The notes below the pieces were generated by a model. The model was given only the letters and a program-made list of their open reading frames with translations. It was not told where the DNA came from and ran no database searches. A program made the position numbers and the translations under genes. A stretch of DNA of 64,000 nucleotides from Lysobacteraceae bacterium NML93-0399 (GTDB lineage: Bacteria > Pseudomonadota > Gammaproteobacteria > Xanthomonadales > Xanthomonadaceae): contig NTJI01000002.1 of NCBI GenBank assembly GCA_002307375.1, positions 310,001 through 374,000 of the forward strand, written 5' to 3'. Positions 1-9,892 of this stretch are shown here, in pieces. The first letter of the stretch is position 1. Every line of letters begins with the position of its first letter.

Positions 1-2
1 TG

Positions 3-290
3 CTGCTGCTCGCGTTCGCCTGCACCCTGCTGCCGTTCGCGTTGTCGCTGATCGCGCTGCGCCACATGAGCGCGTTCGCCGCGCAGCTGGCGGTGAATCT
101 CGAACCGGTCTACGCGATCGCACTGGCCATCGTGCTGCTGGGCGAGCAGCACGAACTCACACCGCGGTTCTATGCCGGCGTGGCGATCATCCTCGCCGCA
201 GTGCTGGTCTATCCGCTGCTGTCGCGGCCGCGCCGCATCGTGCACCCCGAAAACCTCGCCACGGGCGAAGCCAGGCAGGTCGCGGACTGA
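3..290 (+). CDS. EamA/DMT family permease, C-terminal part
   Basis: The gene enters from the left edge; the frame is open from base 3 and closes with TGA at 288-290, so about 95 C-terminal residues are visible. They form hydrophobic helices ending in FYAGVAIILAAVLVYPLL. The stretch NLEPVYAIALAIVLLGE matches the conserved end of the second EamA repeat, where a Glu-Pro and a Leu-Gly-Glu bracket the ninth helix. Proteins of this family are inner-membrane drug/metabolite exporters. The substrate cannot be told from this fragment. A short hydrophilic tail follows the last helix. Confidence 0.8.
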   Translation: MLLAFACTLLPFALSLIALRHMSAFAAQLAVNLEPVYAIALAIVLLGEQHELTPRFYAGVAIILAAVLVYPLLSRPRRIVHPENLATGEARQVAD

Positions 291-315
291 CCGCGCGCCT
301 GCGCAAGCAAGGATC

Positions 316-1386
316 TTAGGGCAGCGTGCAGACCCGGTCGCGACCCTCGCCCTTGGCCCGGTAGAGCGCCTGATCGGCGCGCGCCAGCAGCGACGAGGCG
401 TCCTCGTGCGACTCGAGCGCGGCGACGCCAATGCTGATGGTCACCGGCAGGCCGGTCGGCAGGGCCGCGACCGCCTCGCGCAGGAATTCGCACTCACGCG
501 CCGCCTCGCTCAGCGTGCAGCCCGGCAGCAGGCGCACGAACTCCTCGCCGCCGAAGCGGGCGACGCGGCCACGTGCGGTTTCGGTCGACAGCAGCATCGC
601 GCCCAGCATCTGCAGTACGCGGTCGCCTTCGGCGTGTCCGTGCAGGTCGTTGATCGACTTGAAGTGGTCGATGTCGACGATCGCCACGGACAGCGGCGTG
701 CCCATGGCGTGCGCGTGTTCGATCGCCAGATCGAGTGTGCGCGAGAACGCGCGCCGGTTCGCCAGCCCGGTCAGCGGATCGGTCATCGACTGCTCGGCCA
801 GATCCGCGTTCTGGTGTTCGAGCTCCTGCTGGTAATGCAGCAGCTGCTGTTCGTACCAGCTACGTTCTTCGAGCTGCAGGCGAAGTTCGTGGCTGACCCG
901 ATGCAGTTCCATCAGACGCGTGGCCTGGCGCGACAGGGCTTCGAGCGCACTGCGCTGCGCCGGCGCCAGTTCGCGCGGCCGATCGTCGACGACACAGAAC
1001 GTGCCAAGCGGCTGCCCGTCGGAGGCGCGCAGGGGCGCACCGGCATAGAAGCGCACGTTGGGATCGCCGACGACCAGCGGATTCGCGCTGAAACGTGCAT
1101 CCTGCCGCGCGTCGGTCACCACCGTGGTGTGGTCGGGGTCGAGGATCGCATGCGCGCAGAACGCCACCTCGCGCGCGGTCTCGATCGCATCCAGGCCACG
1201 CGCGGCCTTGAACCACTGGCGGTCGCGATCGACCAGCGTGATGACGGCGATCGGCACGTCGCAGATCGCCGCAGCAATCTCCACCAGATCGTCGTAGGCC
1301 GCTTCGCGCGGCGTGTCGAGGATGCGGTAGGCGTCGAGCGTCGCCTGCCGCGCCGCTTCGTCGGCAGGCAGCGGCGGGCGGATCAT
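316..1386 (-). CDS. GAF-domain diguanylate cyclase (GGDEF)
   Basis: This 356-residue protein has an N-terminal GAF sensor (about 20-155; ILDTPREAAYDDL is the usual opening), a short coiled linker (160-200) and a GGDEF domain (200-356). The active-site loop is GGEEF at 279-283, and the metal/substrate residues in VDIDHFKSIND are intact, so it should make cyclic di-GMP in the cytoplasm. The RxxD product-inhibition site normally just upstream of GGEEF is absent (TARG occupies it). ATG at 1386 is preferred over ATG 1410 because GGAG lies 7 bases before it and the protein then begins as GAF cyclases usually do. The GAF ligand is unknown. Confidence 0.88.
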   Translation of the reverse strand: MIRPPLPADEAARQATLDAYRILDTPREAAYDDLVEIAAAICDVPIAVITLVDRDRQWFKAARGLDAIETAREVAFCAHAILDPDHTTVVTDARQDARFSANPLVVGDPNVRFYAGAPLRASDGQPLGTFCVVDDRPRELAPAQRSALEALSRQATRLMELHRVSHELRLQLEERSWYEQQLLHYQQELEHQNADLAEQSMTDPLTGLANRRAFSRTLDLAIEHAHAMGTPLSVAIVDIDHFKSINDLHGHAEGDRVLQMLGAMLLSTETARGRVARFGGEEFVRLLPGCTLSEAARECEFLREAVAALPTGLPVTISIGVAALESHEDASSLLARADQALYRAKGEGRDRVCTLP

Positions 1387-1549
1387 TGGCCGCCTCCGCG
1401 GCTCGGGCATGGAATGAGCAGCACCATCGCAGGCTCCGGATGTCGGACCGCCTGCACGTTAGCGCACCCTGCGTGACTGCGAGGCCCGATGCGCGTCATG
1501 GCGACAGTCCGATGCCGGATAATGCGCCGCCCGCCTGCCGAGACCGCCG

Positions 1550-1771
1550 ATGCCCGCTCCGATCGAATTCGCCCTGGAAGGCGACCACGTCGAACTCAAC
1601 CAACTGCTCAAGCTGGCCGGCCTGTGTGACAGCGGCGGCGCGGGCAAGGCGATCGTCGCCAGTGGCGCGGTGCGCGTGGATGGCGCGGTCGAACTGCGCA
1701 AGACCTGCAAGATCCGCAGCGGCCAGACCGTCGAACTCGATGGCCACCTGGTGCGCGTCGTCGGCGCCTGA
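1550..1771 (+). CDS. S4-domain RNA-binding protein, YbcJ family
   Basis: A 73-residue protein that is essentially a single S4 RNA-binding fold. The sequence HVELNQLLKLAGLCDSGG, followed by a Gly-Val-Asp-Gly-like turn (VRVDGAVELRK) and CKIRSGQTVELDG, aligns along its whole length with Escherichia coli YbcJ, a small protein thought to act on structured RNA, possibly in ribosome assembly. Length is normal for the family. It stands alone and is convergent with the DUF4019 gene across a stem-loop. The role is inferred from the family only. Confidence 0.85.
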   Translation: MPAPIEFALEGDHVELNQLLKLAGLCDSGGAGKAIVASGAVRVDGAVELRKTCKIRSGQTVELDGHLVRVVGA

Positions 1772-1787
1772 GTTCCCGGATATGCGA

Positions 1788-1807
1788 ACGGCGCCCGCAG
1801 GCGCCGT
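1788..1807. terminator. stem-loop between convergent genes
   Basis: ACGGCGCC (1788-1795) pairs perfectly with GGCGCCGT (1800-1807) around a CGCA loop. It sits between the convergent S4 gene and DUF4019 gene. There is no clean T tract, so its use as a bidirectional terminator is inferred from position and symmetry. Confidence 0.5.
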
Positions 1808-1827
1808 CCGTCTTCGTCATTGGCGTA

Positions 1828-2346
1828 TCAGCGCACGCTGTAGCCGGATACGCGCCAGATGCGGTCCTCGTCGAGGCGGAACGACACCAGCTCGCGGATC
1901 GGCTGCGTCTGGTTGGCGAACGTGGTCGGCGAGGCGACGTTGATGTAGATGCCCTCGGGTACGGCATCGCCGGCGTGGAACTGCGAGCGGCTGACGACCG
2001 GCTGATCGCGCCTGGACGGCGCGCCCAGGCGGTTGCGGTCGACGTTGACCTGGCGCACGAACTCGTCACGCGTGACCGAGGCCTTCATCGTCGCCGACGC
2101 GTTGTCCCACACCTCGCCGGCGCGGTTGCCGTCGATCATCTGCATGACCTGGGTGGCGGCTGCGCCCATTTCCGCATCCTGCCGGGCCACCTGCGCCTGC
2201 TGTTCGGGCGTGAGCTGCGGCTGCGCTGCGGCGGCGGGCTGCGCGGCGTTGGGTTGCGCGGGCTGGGCCTGCGGCTGCTGCGCATGCGCGGTGGAAGCAA
2301 GGGCGACCAGCAGAGCGGTCGACAACGACAGACTCAGGGTGTTCAT
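1828..2346 (-). CDS. secreted DUF4019 protein
   Basis: A 172-residue exported protein. Residues 1-25 form a signal peptide ending in AHA. A low-complexity Gln/Ala/Pro stretch follows (to about 50), then a DUF4019-type domain containing the helix QVMQMIDGNRAGEVWDNAS and the closing strand RIWRVSGYSVR. DUF4019 proteins are periplasmic or surface proteins of unknown function, common in this family. ATG 2346 is chosen because the signal peptide begins there; the open frame continues upstream without domain content. Confidence 0.78.
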   Translation of the reverse strand: MNTLSLSLSTALLVALASTAHAQQPQAQPAQPNAAQPAAAAQPQLTPEQQAQVARQDAEMGAAATQVMQMIDGNRAGEVWDNASATMKASVTRDEFVRQVNVDRNRLGAPSRRDQPVVSRSQFHAGDAVPEGIYINVASPTTFANQTQPIRELVSFRLDEDRIWRVSGYSVR

Positions 2347-2496
2347 GCGTGACGTGCCTCGCAGGACTGCAGTGAAGTGGACCCGAGTGTACGCGCCCGA
2401 AGCCTGCCGGCAACCGGTAACGGCGTGCACCGGCCACGCATCGGACACCCGTCGGCAGCAGGTATGCTCCGCGGTTCCGACGTAACCGCTGGAACG

Positions 2497-3078
2497 ATGG
2501 AACCGGTCACCGAACCCATGTTCGCGTGGGCGCCGCTGCTCCTGGTGCCCGCCCTCGCCGTCGTGCTCGCGCTGGTCTGGGGCATGACGATCTACAACCG
2601 CCTCGTCCGCCTGCGCAACCAGGTCCGCACCGCCTGGGCGGACATCGACGTGCAGCTCGTACGCCGCCACGATCTGGTGCCGCAGCTCGTCTCCGCCGTG
2701 CAGGGCTACGCAGCCCACGAACGCACCACGCTCGACGCGGTGACCGCATTGCGCGCGCAGGCCGCCGGTGCCACCGACGCCGCGGCGCTCGGCGAGCTGG
2801 AACAGGCGCTCGGCGACGGACTGCAGCGGCTGCTGGTGCTGCAGGAGGCCTATCCCGAACTCGCTGCCAGTGCGCTGTTCGCGCGCCTGCAGGCCGATCT
2901 GGTCGATGTGGAAGCGCAGCTGCAATATGCGCGGCGGTTCTACAACGGCGCGGTCCGCGATCTCAACGACGCGGTGCAGAAAGTGCCCGACGTCGTGGTC
3001 GCGCGGCTGACGGGCATCCGGGCGGCGGGCTTCTTCCAGGCCGATGCCGACAGCCGGGCCGCCGTGCCGGTGACGTGA
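2497..3078 (+). CDS. LemA family protein
   Basis: A 193-residue LemA-type membrane protein: one N-terminal membrane helix (about residues 8-26), then NRLVRLRNQVRTAWADIDV and RRHDLVPQLVSAVQGYAAHE, the LemA signature, followed by long amphipathic helices to NDAVQKVPDVVVARL. Length fits the family. Function in bacteria is poorly defined; LemA is regularly paired with a DUF2207 or TPM membrane protein, as here, and is thought to act at the envelope. ATG 2497 is used; ATG 2518 is an alternative that would still leave the helix intact. The stop overlaps the GTG upstream of the next gene, so the two are probably co-transcribed. Confidence 0.85.
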   Translation: MEPVTEPMFAWAPLLLVPALAVVLALVWGMTIYNRLVRLRNQVRTAWADIDVQLVRRHDLVPQLVSAVQGYAAHERTTLDAVTALRAQAAGATDAAALGELEQALGDGLQRLLVLQEAYPELAASALFARLQADLVDVEAQLQYARRFYNGAVRDLNDAVQKVPDVVVARLTGIRAAGFFQADADSRAAVPVT

Positions 3079-3086
3079 TCGATCCG

Positions 3087-4736
3087 ATGCGACTGCTGCT
3101 CCTGCTGCTCGCATGTCTGGCAGCCCCGGCCTGGGCGCAGGAGCGGATTCTCCGCCACGACGTCGACGTGCGCGTACATGCCGATGGTCGCCTGGATGTC
3201 GCCGAGCGCATCGAGGTTGCCGCCGAGGGTCGCGTGTTCCGGCACGGCCTCGTGCGCGACATTCCGCTGCGGTTCGACGATCTGCAAGGGGATGCCGTAG
3301 TGGCGGATGTCGAGATCCGCGACGTGCGGCGCGACGGACGTCCGGTGCCCTGGCGCACGACGCGCACCGGTCGCGTGTTGCGACTGCACGTCGGCGACGA
3401 CCGTCATCTGCCGGTCCCCTCGCAGCCGGTCTTCACCCTGCACTACCGCACGACGCGCCAGCCGGTGTTCGGCGCCGTGCAGGACGCCGTCGCGCTGGCC
3501 GGCATCGGCGGCGACCAGCCGGTCGCGACGGAGCGGGCCTCGGTAATGGTGCACCTGCCCGCGGCCGTGGCGATCGGCGCGATGCAGGCGCAAAGCACGA
3601 CCGGTGCGGACGGTGTCGACGCGCGCGTGGCCCTGTCGTCGATGGGCAGCGCGCAGTGGACAACGTCTGGCCCGCTTCCACCGCATGCCGGATTCGACGT
3701 ACGCCTCGCGTTCCCCAAGGGCGTCATCGCCGACCCTGGCGCCGCGCAGCGCGTTGCGTGGTGGCTGCAGGATCGACGCGGCCTGCTCGTGGCGCTGGCC
3801 GGCCTGGTGTTGTTGGCGGGGTGGTGCCTGCTGCGCTGGCGCAGGGTGCGCCGGTCGACCCGGCTCAGCGCGGTGCCCGTACGGCGCGAGCCGCCGCCCG
3901 GTTTTTCGCCCGCGGGCCTGCGCTTCGTGCGGCGTATGCGTCCCGACCCCCGCGGATTCGCGGCCGATCTGCTGGCCGCAGCCGTCGACGCGCACCTGCG
4001 CATCGTGCGCGTACCGCAGGGCGCGCGCACGGGCTGGCGGATTGAACGCACGCGCGCAGGTGCGCATGCGCTGCCCACGCTGGAACAGCGCGCGCAGCTG
4101 GTTGCGCTGCTGCCCGAGCCGGGCGCCGCGCTGGACCTGCGCCGCCATGCGCGCGACCGGATCGCCGGCGGATGCCGGGCGCATACGCGGGCTCTGCGTA
4201 GGCGCTTCGTGCCGTCACTGTTCCGCCCTCACAGGGGCAGCGTGCTCGGTGCCGTCCTGATCGCGGTCGCGAGCGCGGTAGCCGCGCTGATGCTGGCCTG
4301 GCACACGCCGGCCCTGCCTGCGACCGTGCTCGTGGTCGCGCTGATGCTGCCGATGCTCGCCGTGTTCGCGACGCTGGTGCGCACGCCGACTGCCGAAGGC
4401 CAGGCACTGCTGCGCGATGTGGAAGGCCTGCGTCGTTATCTTGGCGGGGCGATCAAGGCCGGTCGCGGCCACGACGGCGCCTCGCCCGTGCTCGACGCGG
4501 CCCGGTATGTGCGCCTGCTGCCCTACGCGGTCGCGCTCGAGGTCGAGGACGCCTGGACGCAGGCCTTCGTGGCCAGTGCCGGTCAGCAATCGGCCGTGGC
4601 GACACTCGCCGGGCTCGACTGGTACCGCGGCATCGATGTCACCGATCCGGCGCGCTTCAGCCGCTCGATGGGCACCAGCCTCACGGCGCGCATTGCCGCC
4701 TCGCTGCGACCGAAGCGCAGGCCGCGCGCGGGCTGA
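3087..4736 (+). CDS. DUF2207 membrane protein
   Basis: This 549-residue protein starts with a clear signal peptide (MRLLLLLLACLAAPAWA). An extracytoplasmic beta-rich DUF2207 domain follows (about 20-230; ILRHDVDVRVHADGRLDV is typical), then a membrane helix (about 233-252), a cytoplasmic segment, and a hydrophobic hairpin (about 388-430). DUF2207 proteins are inner-membrane proteins of unknown role, usually next to lemA. ATG 3087 places the signal peptide at the N terminus; a GTG at 3075 overlapping the lemA stop is an alternative start. The frame is also open far upstream, inside lemA, but that part has no protein features. Confidence 0.85.
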   Translation: MRLLLLLLACLAAPAWAQERILRHDVDVRVHADGRLDVAERIEVAAEGRVFRHGLVRDIPLRFDDLQGDAVVADVEIRDVRRDGRPVPWRTTRTGRVLRLHVGDDRHLPVPSQPVFTLHYRTTRQPVFGAVQDAVALAGIGGDQPVATERASVMVHLPAAVAIGAMQAQSTTGADGVDARVALSSMGSAQWTTSGPLPPHAGFDVRLAFPKGVIADPGAAQRVAWWLQDRRGLLVALAGLVLLAGWCLLRWRRVRRSTRLSAVPVRREPPPGFSPAGLRFVRRMRPDPRGFAADLLAAAVDAHLRIVRVPQGARTGWRIERTRAGAHALPTLEQRAQLVALLPEPGAALDLRRHARDRIAGGCRAHTRALRRRFVPSLFRPHRGSVLGAVLIAVASAVAALMLAWHTPALPATVLVVALMLPMLAVFATLVRTPTAEGQALLRDVEGLRRYLGGAIKAGRGHDGASPVLDAARYVRLLPYAVALEVEDAWTQAFVASAGQQSAVATLAGLDWYRGIDVTDPARFSRSMGTSLTARIAASLRPKRRPRAG

Positions 4737-4797
4737 ATCCATCGTGCGCACCGGGGCGCGCTGCCGACGCTCCCGATCACGGGCTTGGGCCGCGGGG

Positions 4798-5253
4798 TCA
4801 GCGTTCCAGATACTGCGCCCCGGGGCCGCCGGCGCCGGCGACGTCGCCCGGATTGCGCAGCGGGCAGGCTTTCAGAGACAGGCAACCGCAGCCGATGCAG
4901 CCGTCAAGCTGGTCGCGCAGACGCGTGAGCTGCTCGATGCGGGCATCGAGTTCGCCACGCCAGCGTCGCGAGAGTCGGGTCCAGTCGGCGGTGGTCGGCG
5001 TGCGACCGTCGGGCAGCGTGTCGAGCGCCTCGCGGATCGATGCCAGCGGAATCCCCGCACGCTGCGCCACCTTGATGATCGCGACCCGCCGCAGCACGTC
5101 ACGCCCGTAGCGCCGCTGATTGCCGGCATTGCGGCCGCCTTCGATCAGGCCCTGACGCTCGTAGAAATGCAGCGCCGACACCGCCACGCCGCTGCGCTGG
5201 GCCAGTTCGCCGACCGACAGCACCTCATCCCGACGCAGTGCACGGGTTGTCAT
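4798..5253 (-). CDS. soxR: redox-sensing activator SoxR
   Basis: A 151-residue MerR-family regulator. The winged helix ([20 protein letters not shown]) is followed by a dimerisation helix and the [2Fe-2S] cluster motif [12 protein letters not shown], with cysteines at 119, 122, 124 and 130, the same spacing and numbering as in E. coli SoxR. SoxR is activated by redox-cycling compounds that oxidise its cluster. The gene is divergent from a quinone-oxidoreductase-like gene, and a perfect SoxR operator lies between them. No soxS is present nearby, consistent with the direct-target style known from non-enteric bacteria. Confidence 0.95.
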   Translation of the reverse strand: MTTRALRRDEVLSVGELAQRSGVAVSALHFYERQGLIEGGRNAGNQRRYGRDVLRRVAIIKVAQRAGIPLASIREALDTLPDGRTPTTADWTRLSRRWRGELDARIEQLTRLRDQLDGCIGCGCLSLKACPLRNPGDVAGAGGPGAQYLER

Positions 5254-5256
5254 CGC

Positions 5257-5287
5257 TTGACCTCAACATTGGTTGAGGTATTAGCCT
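5257..5287 (+). promoter_or_regulatory. SoxR operator within a long-spacer promoter
   Basis: CCTCAAC (5261-5267) and GTTGAGG (5272-5278) form a perfect inverted repeat around ATTG. This is the 18-bp SoxR box. It is framed by a -35-like TTGACC (5257-5262) and a -10-like TAGCCT (5282-5287) separated by 19 bp, the overlong spacing of MerR/SoxR-activated promoters. The arrangement matches the enteric soxS promoter base for base in register. It points rightwards into the dehydrogenase gene and abuts the soxR start, so it probably also limits soxR expression. Confidence 0.92.
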
Positions 5288-5321
5288 GCGCGCCAATCCT
5301 CTCCATGTCCATGGCCGATCG

Positions 5322-6350
5322 ATGACCTTCGATGCTGGGTCCCCCGCCCCTGCGCCTGCAGATCACGCGCCCGCGCCTGGCGCGACCGCCGACGAAACCA
5401 TGCAGGCTCTGGCCTTTGCGCGATTCGGCGGGCCCGAGGTGGTGTCGCTGGTCGAGCAACCCATCCCGCTGCCCGGTCCGGGCCAGGTGCTGGTGCGGGT
5501 GCTGTCGGCCGGGTTCGGCGTCTGGGATGTGCTCGAGCGGGAAGGTGCGCTGGCGCCGTCCGCCGAACAGCCGCCGGTGTTTCCCTATGTGCCCGGCAGC
5601 GAGGGCGCCGGGACGGTCGTCGACGTGGGCGCTGGCGTGCAGCGTTGGCGCGAGGGCGACCGGGTCTGCGGCCTGCTGCCCCTGCGCAGTCCCAGACACG
5701 GCTTCCACGCCCAGTTCACCGTAGTCGATGCCGACCGCCTGTGGCCGGTGCCGTCCCGCCTGACCCTGCCGCAGGCCGCCGCACTGCCTGTCGATGGCGG
5801 GCTGGCGATGCATGCCGTCGCCGTCGCGCTCGCTGCGGGGCCTGGTGACACGGTGCTGGTGTTCGGCGCCAGCGGCGGCATCGGCCACATGGCGCTGCAG
5901 TTCGCGCGCCAGCGCGGCGCACGCGTGCTGGCGGTCGCTTCGGGCCCCGACGGCGTGGCCCTGGCCGAGCGGCTGGGCGCGGACATGGCCATCGACGGCC
6001 GTCGCCATGCCCTGGCCCCGGCGCTGCGGATCTTCGCGCCGGACGGACTCGATGCCGCGTTGCTGACCGCCTCCCCGCCCGATGCCGGCACGATCGTCGC
6101 GGCCCTGCACCCGGGCGGACGCATCGCATGGCCGCACGGCGTGAACGCGCCGCCGGCGCGCGCCGACGTCTCGGCCTCGGCCTTCGGTGCGCGTGACGGC
6201 GCCCTGCAGGTACATGCCGCGTGTCGTGCGGCGGCCCGCGGACCCTTTCACCTGCACGTCGACGCGCGCTTCGCACTGGCCGACATCGTCGGGGCCACGC
6301 AGGCGATCGGCCGCCATCACCTGGGCCGGATCGTGCTCGACGTGCCCTGA
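5322..6350 (+). CDS. quinone oxidoreductase-like MDR dehydrogenase (probable SoxR target)
   Basis: A 342-residue medium-chain dehydrogenase/reductase. The GroES-like part (about 28-150) contains FPYVPGSEGAGTVVDVG; the Rossmann part contains VFGASGGIGHMALQFAR, the NADPH-binding turn. No catalytic or structural zinc cysteines are visible, placing it with quinone reductases (Qor-like) rather than alcohol dehydrogenases. The SoxR box immediately upstream suggests induction by redox-cycling agents. ATG 5322 gives a 26-residue Pro/Ala-rich leader absent from relatives; ATG 5400 (MQALAFARFGG) is a credible alternative start. The natural substrate is unknown. Confidence 0.85.
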   Translation: MTFDAGSPAPAPADHAPAPGATADETMQALAFARFGGPEVVSLVEQPIPLPGPGQVLVRVLSAGFGVWDVLEREGALAPSAEQPPVFPYVPGSEGAGTVVDVGAGVQRWREGDRVCGLLPLRSPRHGFHAQFTVVDADRLWPVPSRLTLPQAAALPVDGGLAMHAVAVALAAGPGDTVLVFGASGGIGHMALQFARQRGARVLAVASGPDGVALAERLGADMAIDGRRHALAPALRIFAPDGLDAALLTASPPDAGTIVAALHPGGRIAWPHGVNAPPARADVSASAFGARDGALQVHAACRAAARGPFHLHVDARFALADIVGATQAIGRHHLGRIVLDVP

Positions 6351-6464
6351 GGCGCGGCCCGGCAATCCGCAGCGTCCTTTCCGCGCCACGCCACCAGCGC
6401 CTGCCATCACCGACAATAGACGGCTCCCCCGCGCGCTCGCCGCGCCGACTCTCCCGGACTTCCC

Positions 6465-8297
<1,833 letters not shown>

Positions 8298-8350
8298 GGC
8301 GGCGAGCTGTCATCCGCGCAATCGGCTGGCGTCCCGTAATTACCGCACCT

Positions 8351-8489
8351 CCTGTAGGAGCGCGCTCGCGCGCGATGGGCTTCACCGGGAACGCCATTCG
8401 CGCGCAAGCGCGCTCTTACAGTACGCGCGACTGCGCGCGGGATCGGCGTTGTCGGGAAAGCTCATCGCGCGCGAGCGCGCTCCTACAGG
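8351..8489. repeat. REP-like palindromic repeat cluster
   Basis: Two oppositely oriented half-elements (8351-8421) begin CCTGTAGGAGCGCGCTCGCG and end with CGCGCTCTTACAG; a third half-element ends CGCTCCTACAGG at 8489. Each half folds into a hairpin around a GCGCGC core. The same unit recurs at about nine other intergenic sites in the window. It fills the gap between the ABC exporter and the convergent lipoprotein gene, where it may also act as an RNA-end stabiliser. Confidence 0.85.
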
Positions 8490-8511
8490 TGAGCCGCGGG
8501 ACGGCGTTGGA

Positions 8512-9783
8512 TCACTCGGTCCGGGTCGGCGCCTCGGCCTGGCCATCGCTGCCGGCATCACCCTGGTCAGCGTCTTCCTCGGTGGCCGCTTCGTCGGCCA
8601 CCGAGTCGGCCGTCGTCGCTGACGGCGCGGCCGGGGTCTGCGCGGACGGACGCGCCGACGGACGCGGCTCGCCGACCGGCACGCCGAGAATGCGCAAGCG
8701 GCTGGCGTTGCCGGCTGCAGCGGTCAGTGCGCCGACCAGGTCGAACTCCGACAGCGGGCTCTCGCTGGGACACTGCGCATCGGGAAAACCGAACTTGCCG
8801 CGCAGTTCCAGGCCGCAACTGGCCATCTGTTCGACATCGCGATCGGGCGCGTTGCAGGTGGCGTCGAAGGCGCGCACGTAGGCATCCCGGCGGGCGACAA
8901 AATCCTGGCCGCACTTGCGCATCAGGCGCAGTCGGTCGAGGTCGTCCTGGGCGGGGTTCACACCGTCCAGTCCGTAGAGCTTGAGTTCGTCGGAGGTGAG
9001 GATGCGCAGGCTGCGGTTGGGCACGGCCATCATCAGATCGGCCACCGCGACCGCCGCGCCGTTGCGCTCGAGGTAATCGCGCACGCGGCCGTAGACGGCC
9101 CGCAGTTCACGGTTGAGTTCGGCGCGCGTCGAGGCACTCGAACTCATGCGAATGATGCGGTGGATGCCGACGCGACCGCCGATCAGCCGGTTGTCACCGC
9201 CGGCCAGCAGGAACACGCAGGAGCTGTGGCAGACCGCGCCTTCGCGCACCCAGATCGTCCAGCGCGATTCGGCGATGACGTCGCCGGCGCGGATCGCTTC
9301 TTCGACCATGCCGCCACTCGAATCGATGTCGAGCACGCGCTTGGCAATCGACAGTTCGTCGGCCATCACTGCCAGGCGCTGCATCAGCCGGGTGAAGTCC
9401 TGGGTGACGCGCCCCTTGAAGCGCAGCCGGAACACGCCGCGCTCCGCGCAGGGGGCCATGGCCTCGCGCAGGGCGTCGCGGTCGAGCGCGGTCAGCACCT
9501 CGCCGTCGCCGGTATTGGCATAGTCGAGTTCGCAGCTGACCGACGCGGTCGCGTCGCTGAGGGTCATGTCCGACCAGTCGACCGCCCCGATGTCAGGCTC
9601 GGTCACGGGCTCGGGCAGGGTCGTCATGTCGACCGGCGCGGTGCTGACCGCGCCGCCCTCTTCCGGGCTGGCCACTTCGACCGTTTCGACCGGAGGCGCC
9701 GGGGGCTCGGCCGGACGCTGGCAGGCAGCCAGCAGCAGGCTCGTCGCGATCAGCAGGGGCAATGGCAGGCGCCGGAACGACAT
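8512..9783 (-). CDS. ClpP/crotonase-like periplasmic lipoprotein
   Basis: A 423-residue protein with a lipoprotein signal (LLIATSLLLAACQ). The core (about 90-290) has a ClpP-like fold signature: DIDSSGGMVEEAIRAGDVI gives the oxyanion-type Gly-Gly turn, and CHSSCVFLLAGG lies where the serine nucleophile of this fold sits, followed by VGIHR. It resembles the predicted periplasmic proteins grouped as COG3904. The C-terminal 60 residues are Ala/Glu/Asp/Thr-rich and disordered. Peptidase activity is inferred, not shown. ATG 9783 is chosen because the lipobox follows it directly. Confidence 0.72.
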   Translation of the reverse strand: MSFRRLPLPLLIATSLLLAACQRPAEPPAPPVETVEVASPEEGGAVSTAPVDMTTLPEPVTEPDIGAVDWSDMTLSDATASVSCELDYANTGDGEVLTALDRDALREAMAPCAERGVFRLRFKGRVTQDFTRLMQRLAVMADELSIAKRVLDIDSSGGMVEEAIRAGDVIAESRWTIWVREGAVCHSSCVFLLAGGDNRLIGGRVGIHRIIRMSSSASTRAELNRELRAVYGRVRDYLERNGAAVAVADLMMAVPNRSLRILTSDELKLYGLDGVNPAQDDLDRLRLMRKCGQDFVARRDAYVRAFDATCNAPDRDVEQMASCGLELRGKFGFPDAQCPSESPLSEFDLVGALTAAAGNASRLRILGVPVGEPRPSARPSAQTPAAPSATTADSVADEAATEEDADQGDAGSDGQAEAPTRTE

Positions 9784-9892
9784 CGAGAACGGGTCCTGTG
9801 ACAGGCGCGGTATGCGCAGCGCCATTCAGTCTAGGCCCTGCAACCGGCGCCGTACGAATGGGCAATGAATGTCGACGCCATCGCGCCGACGC

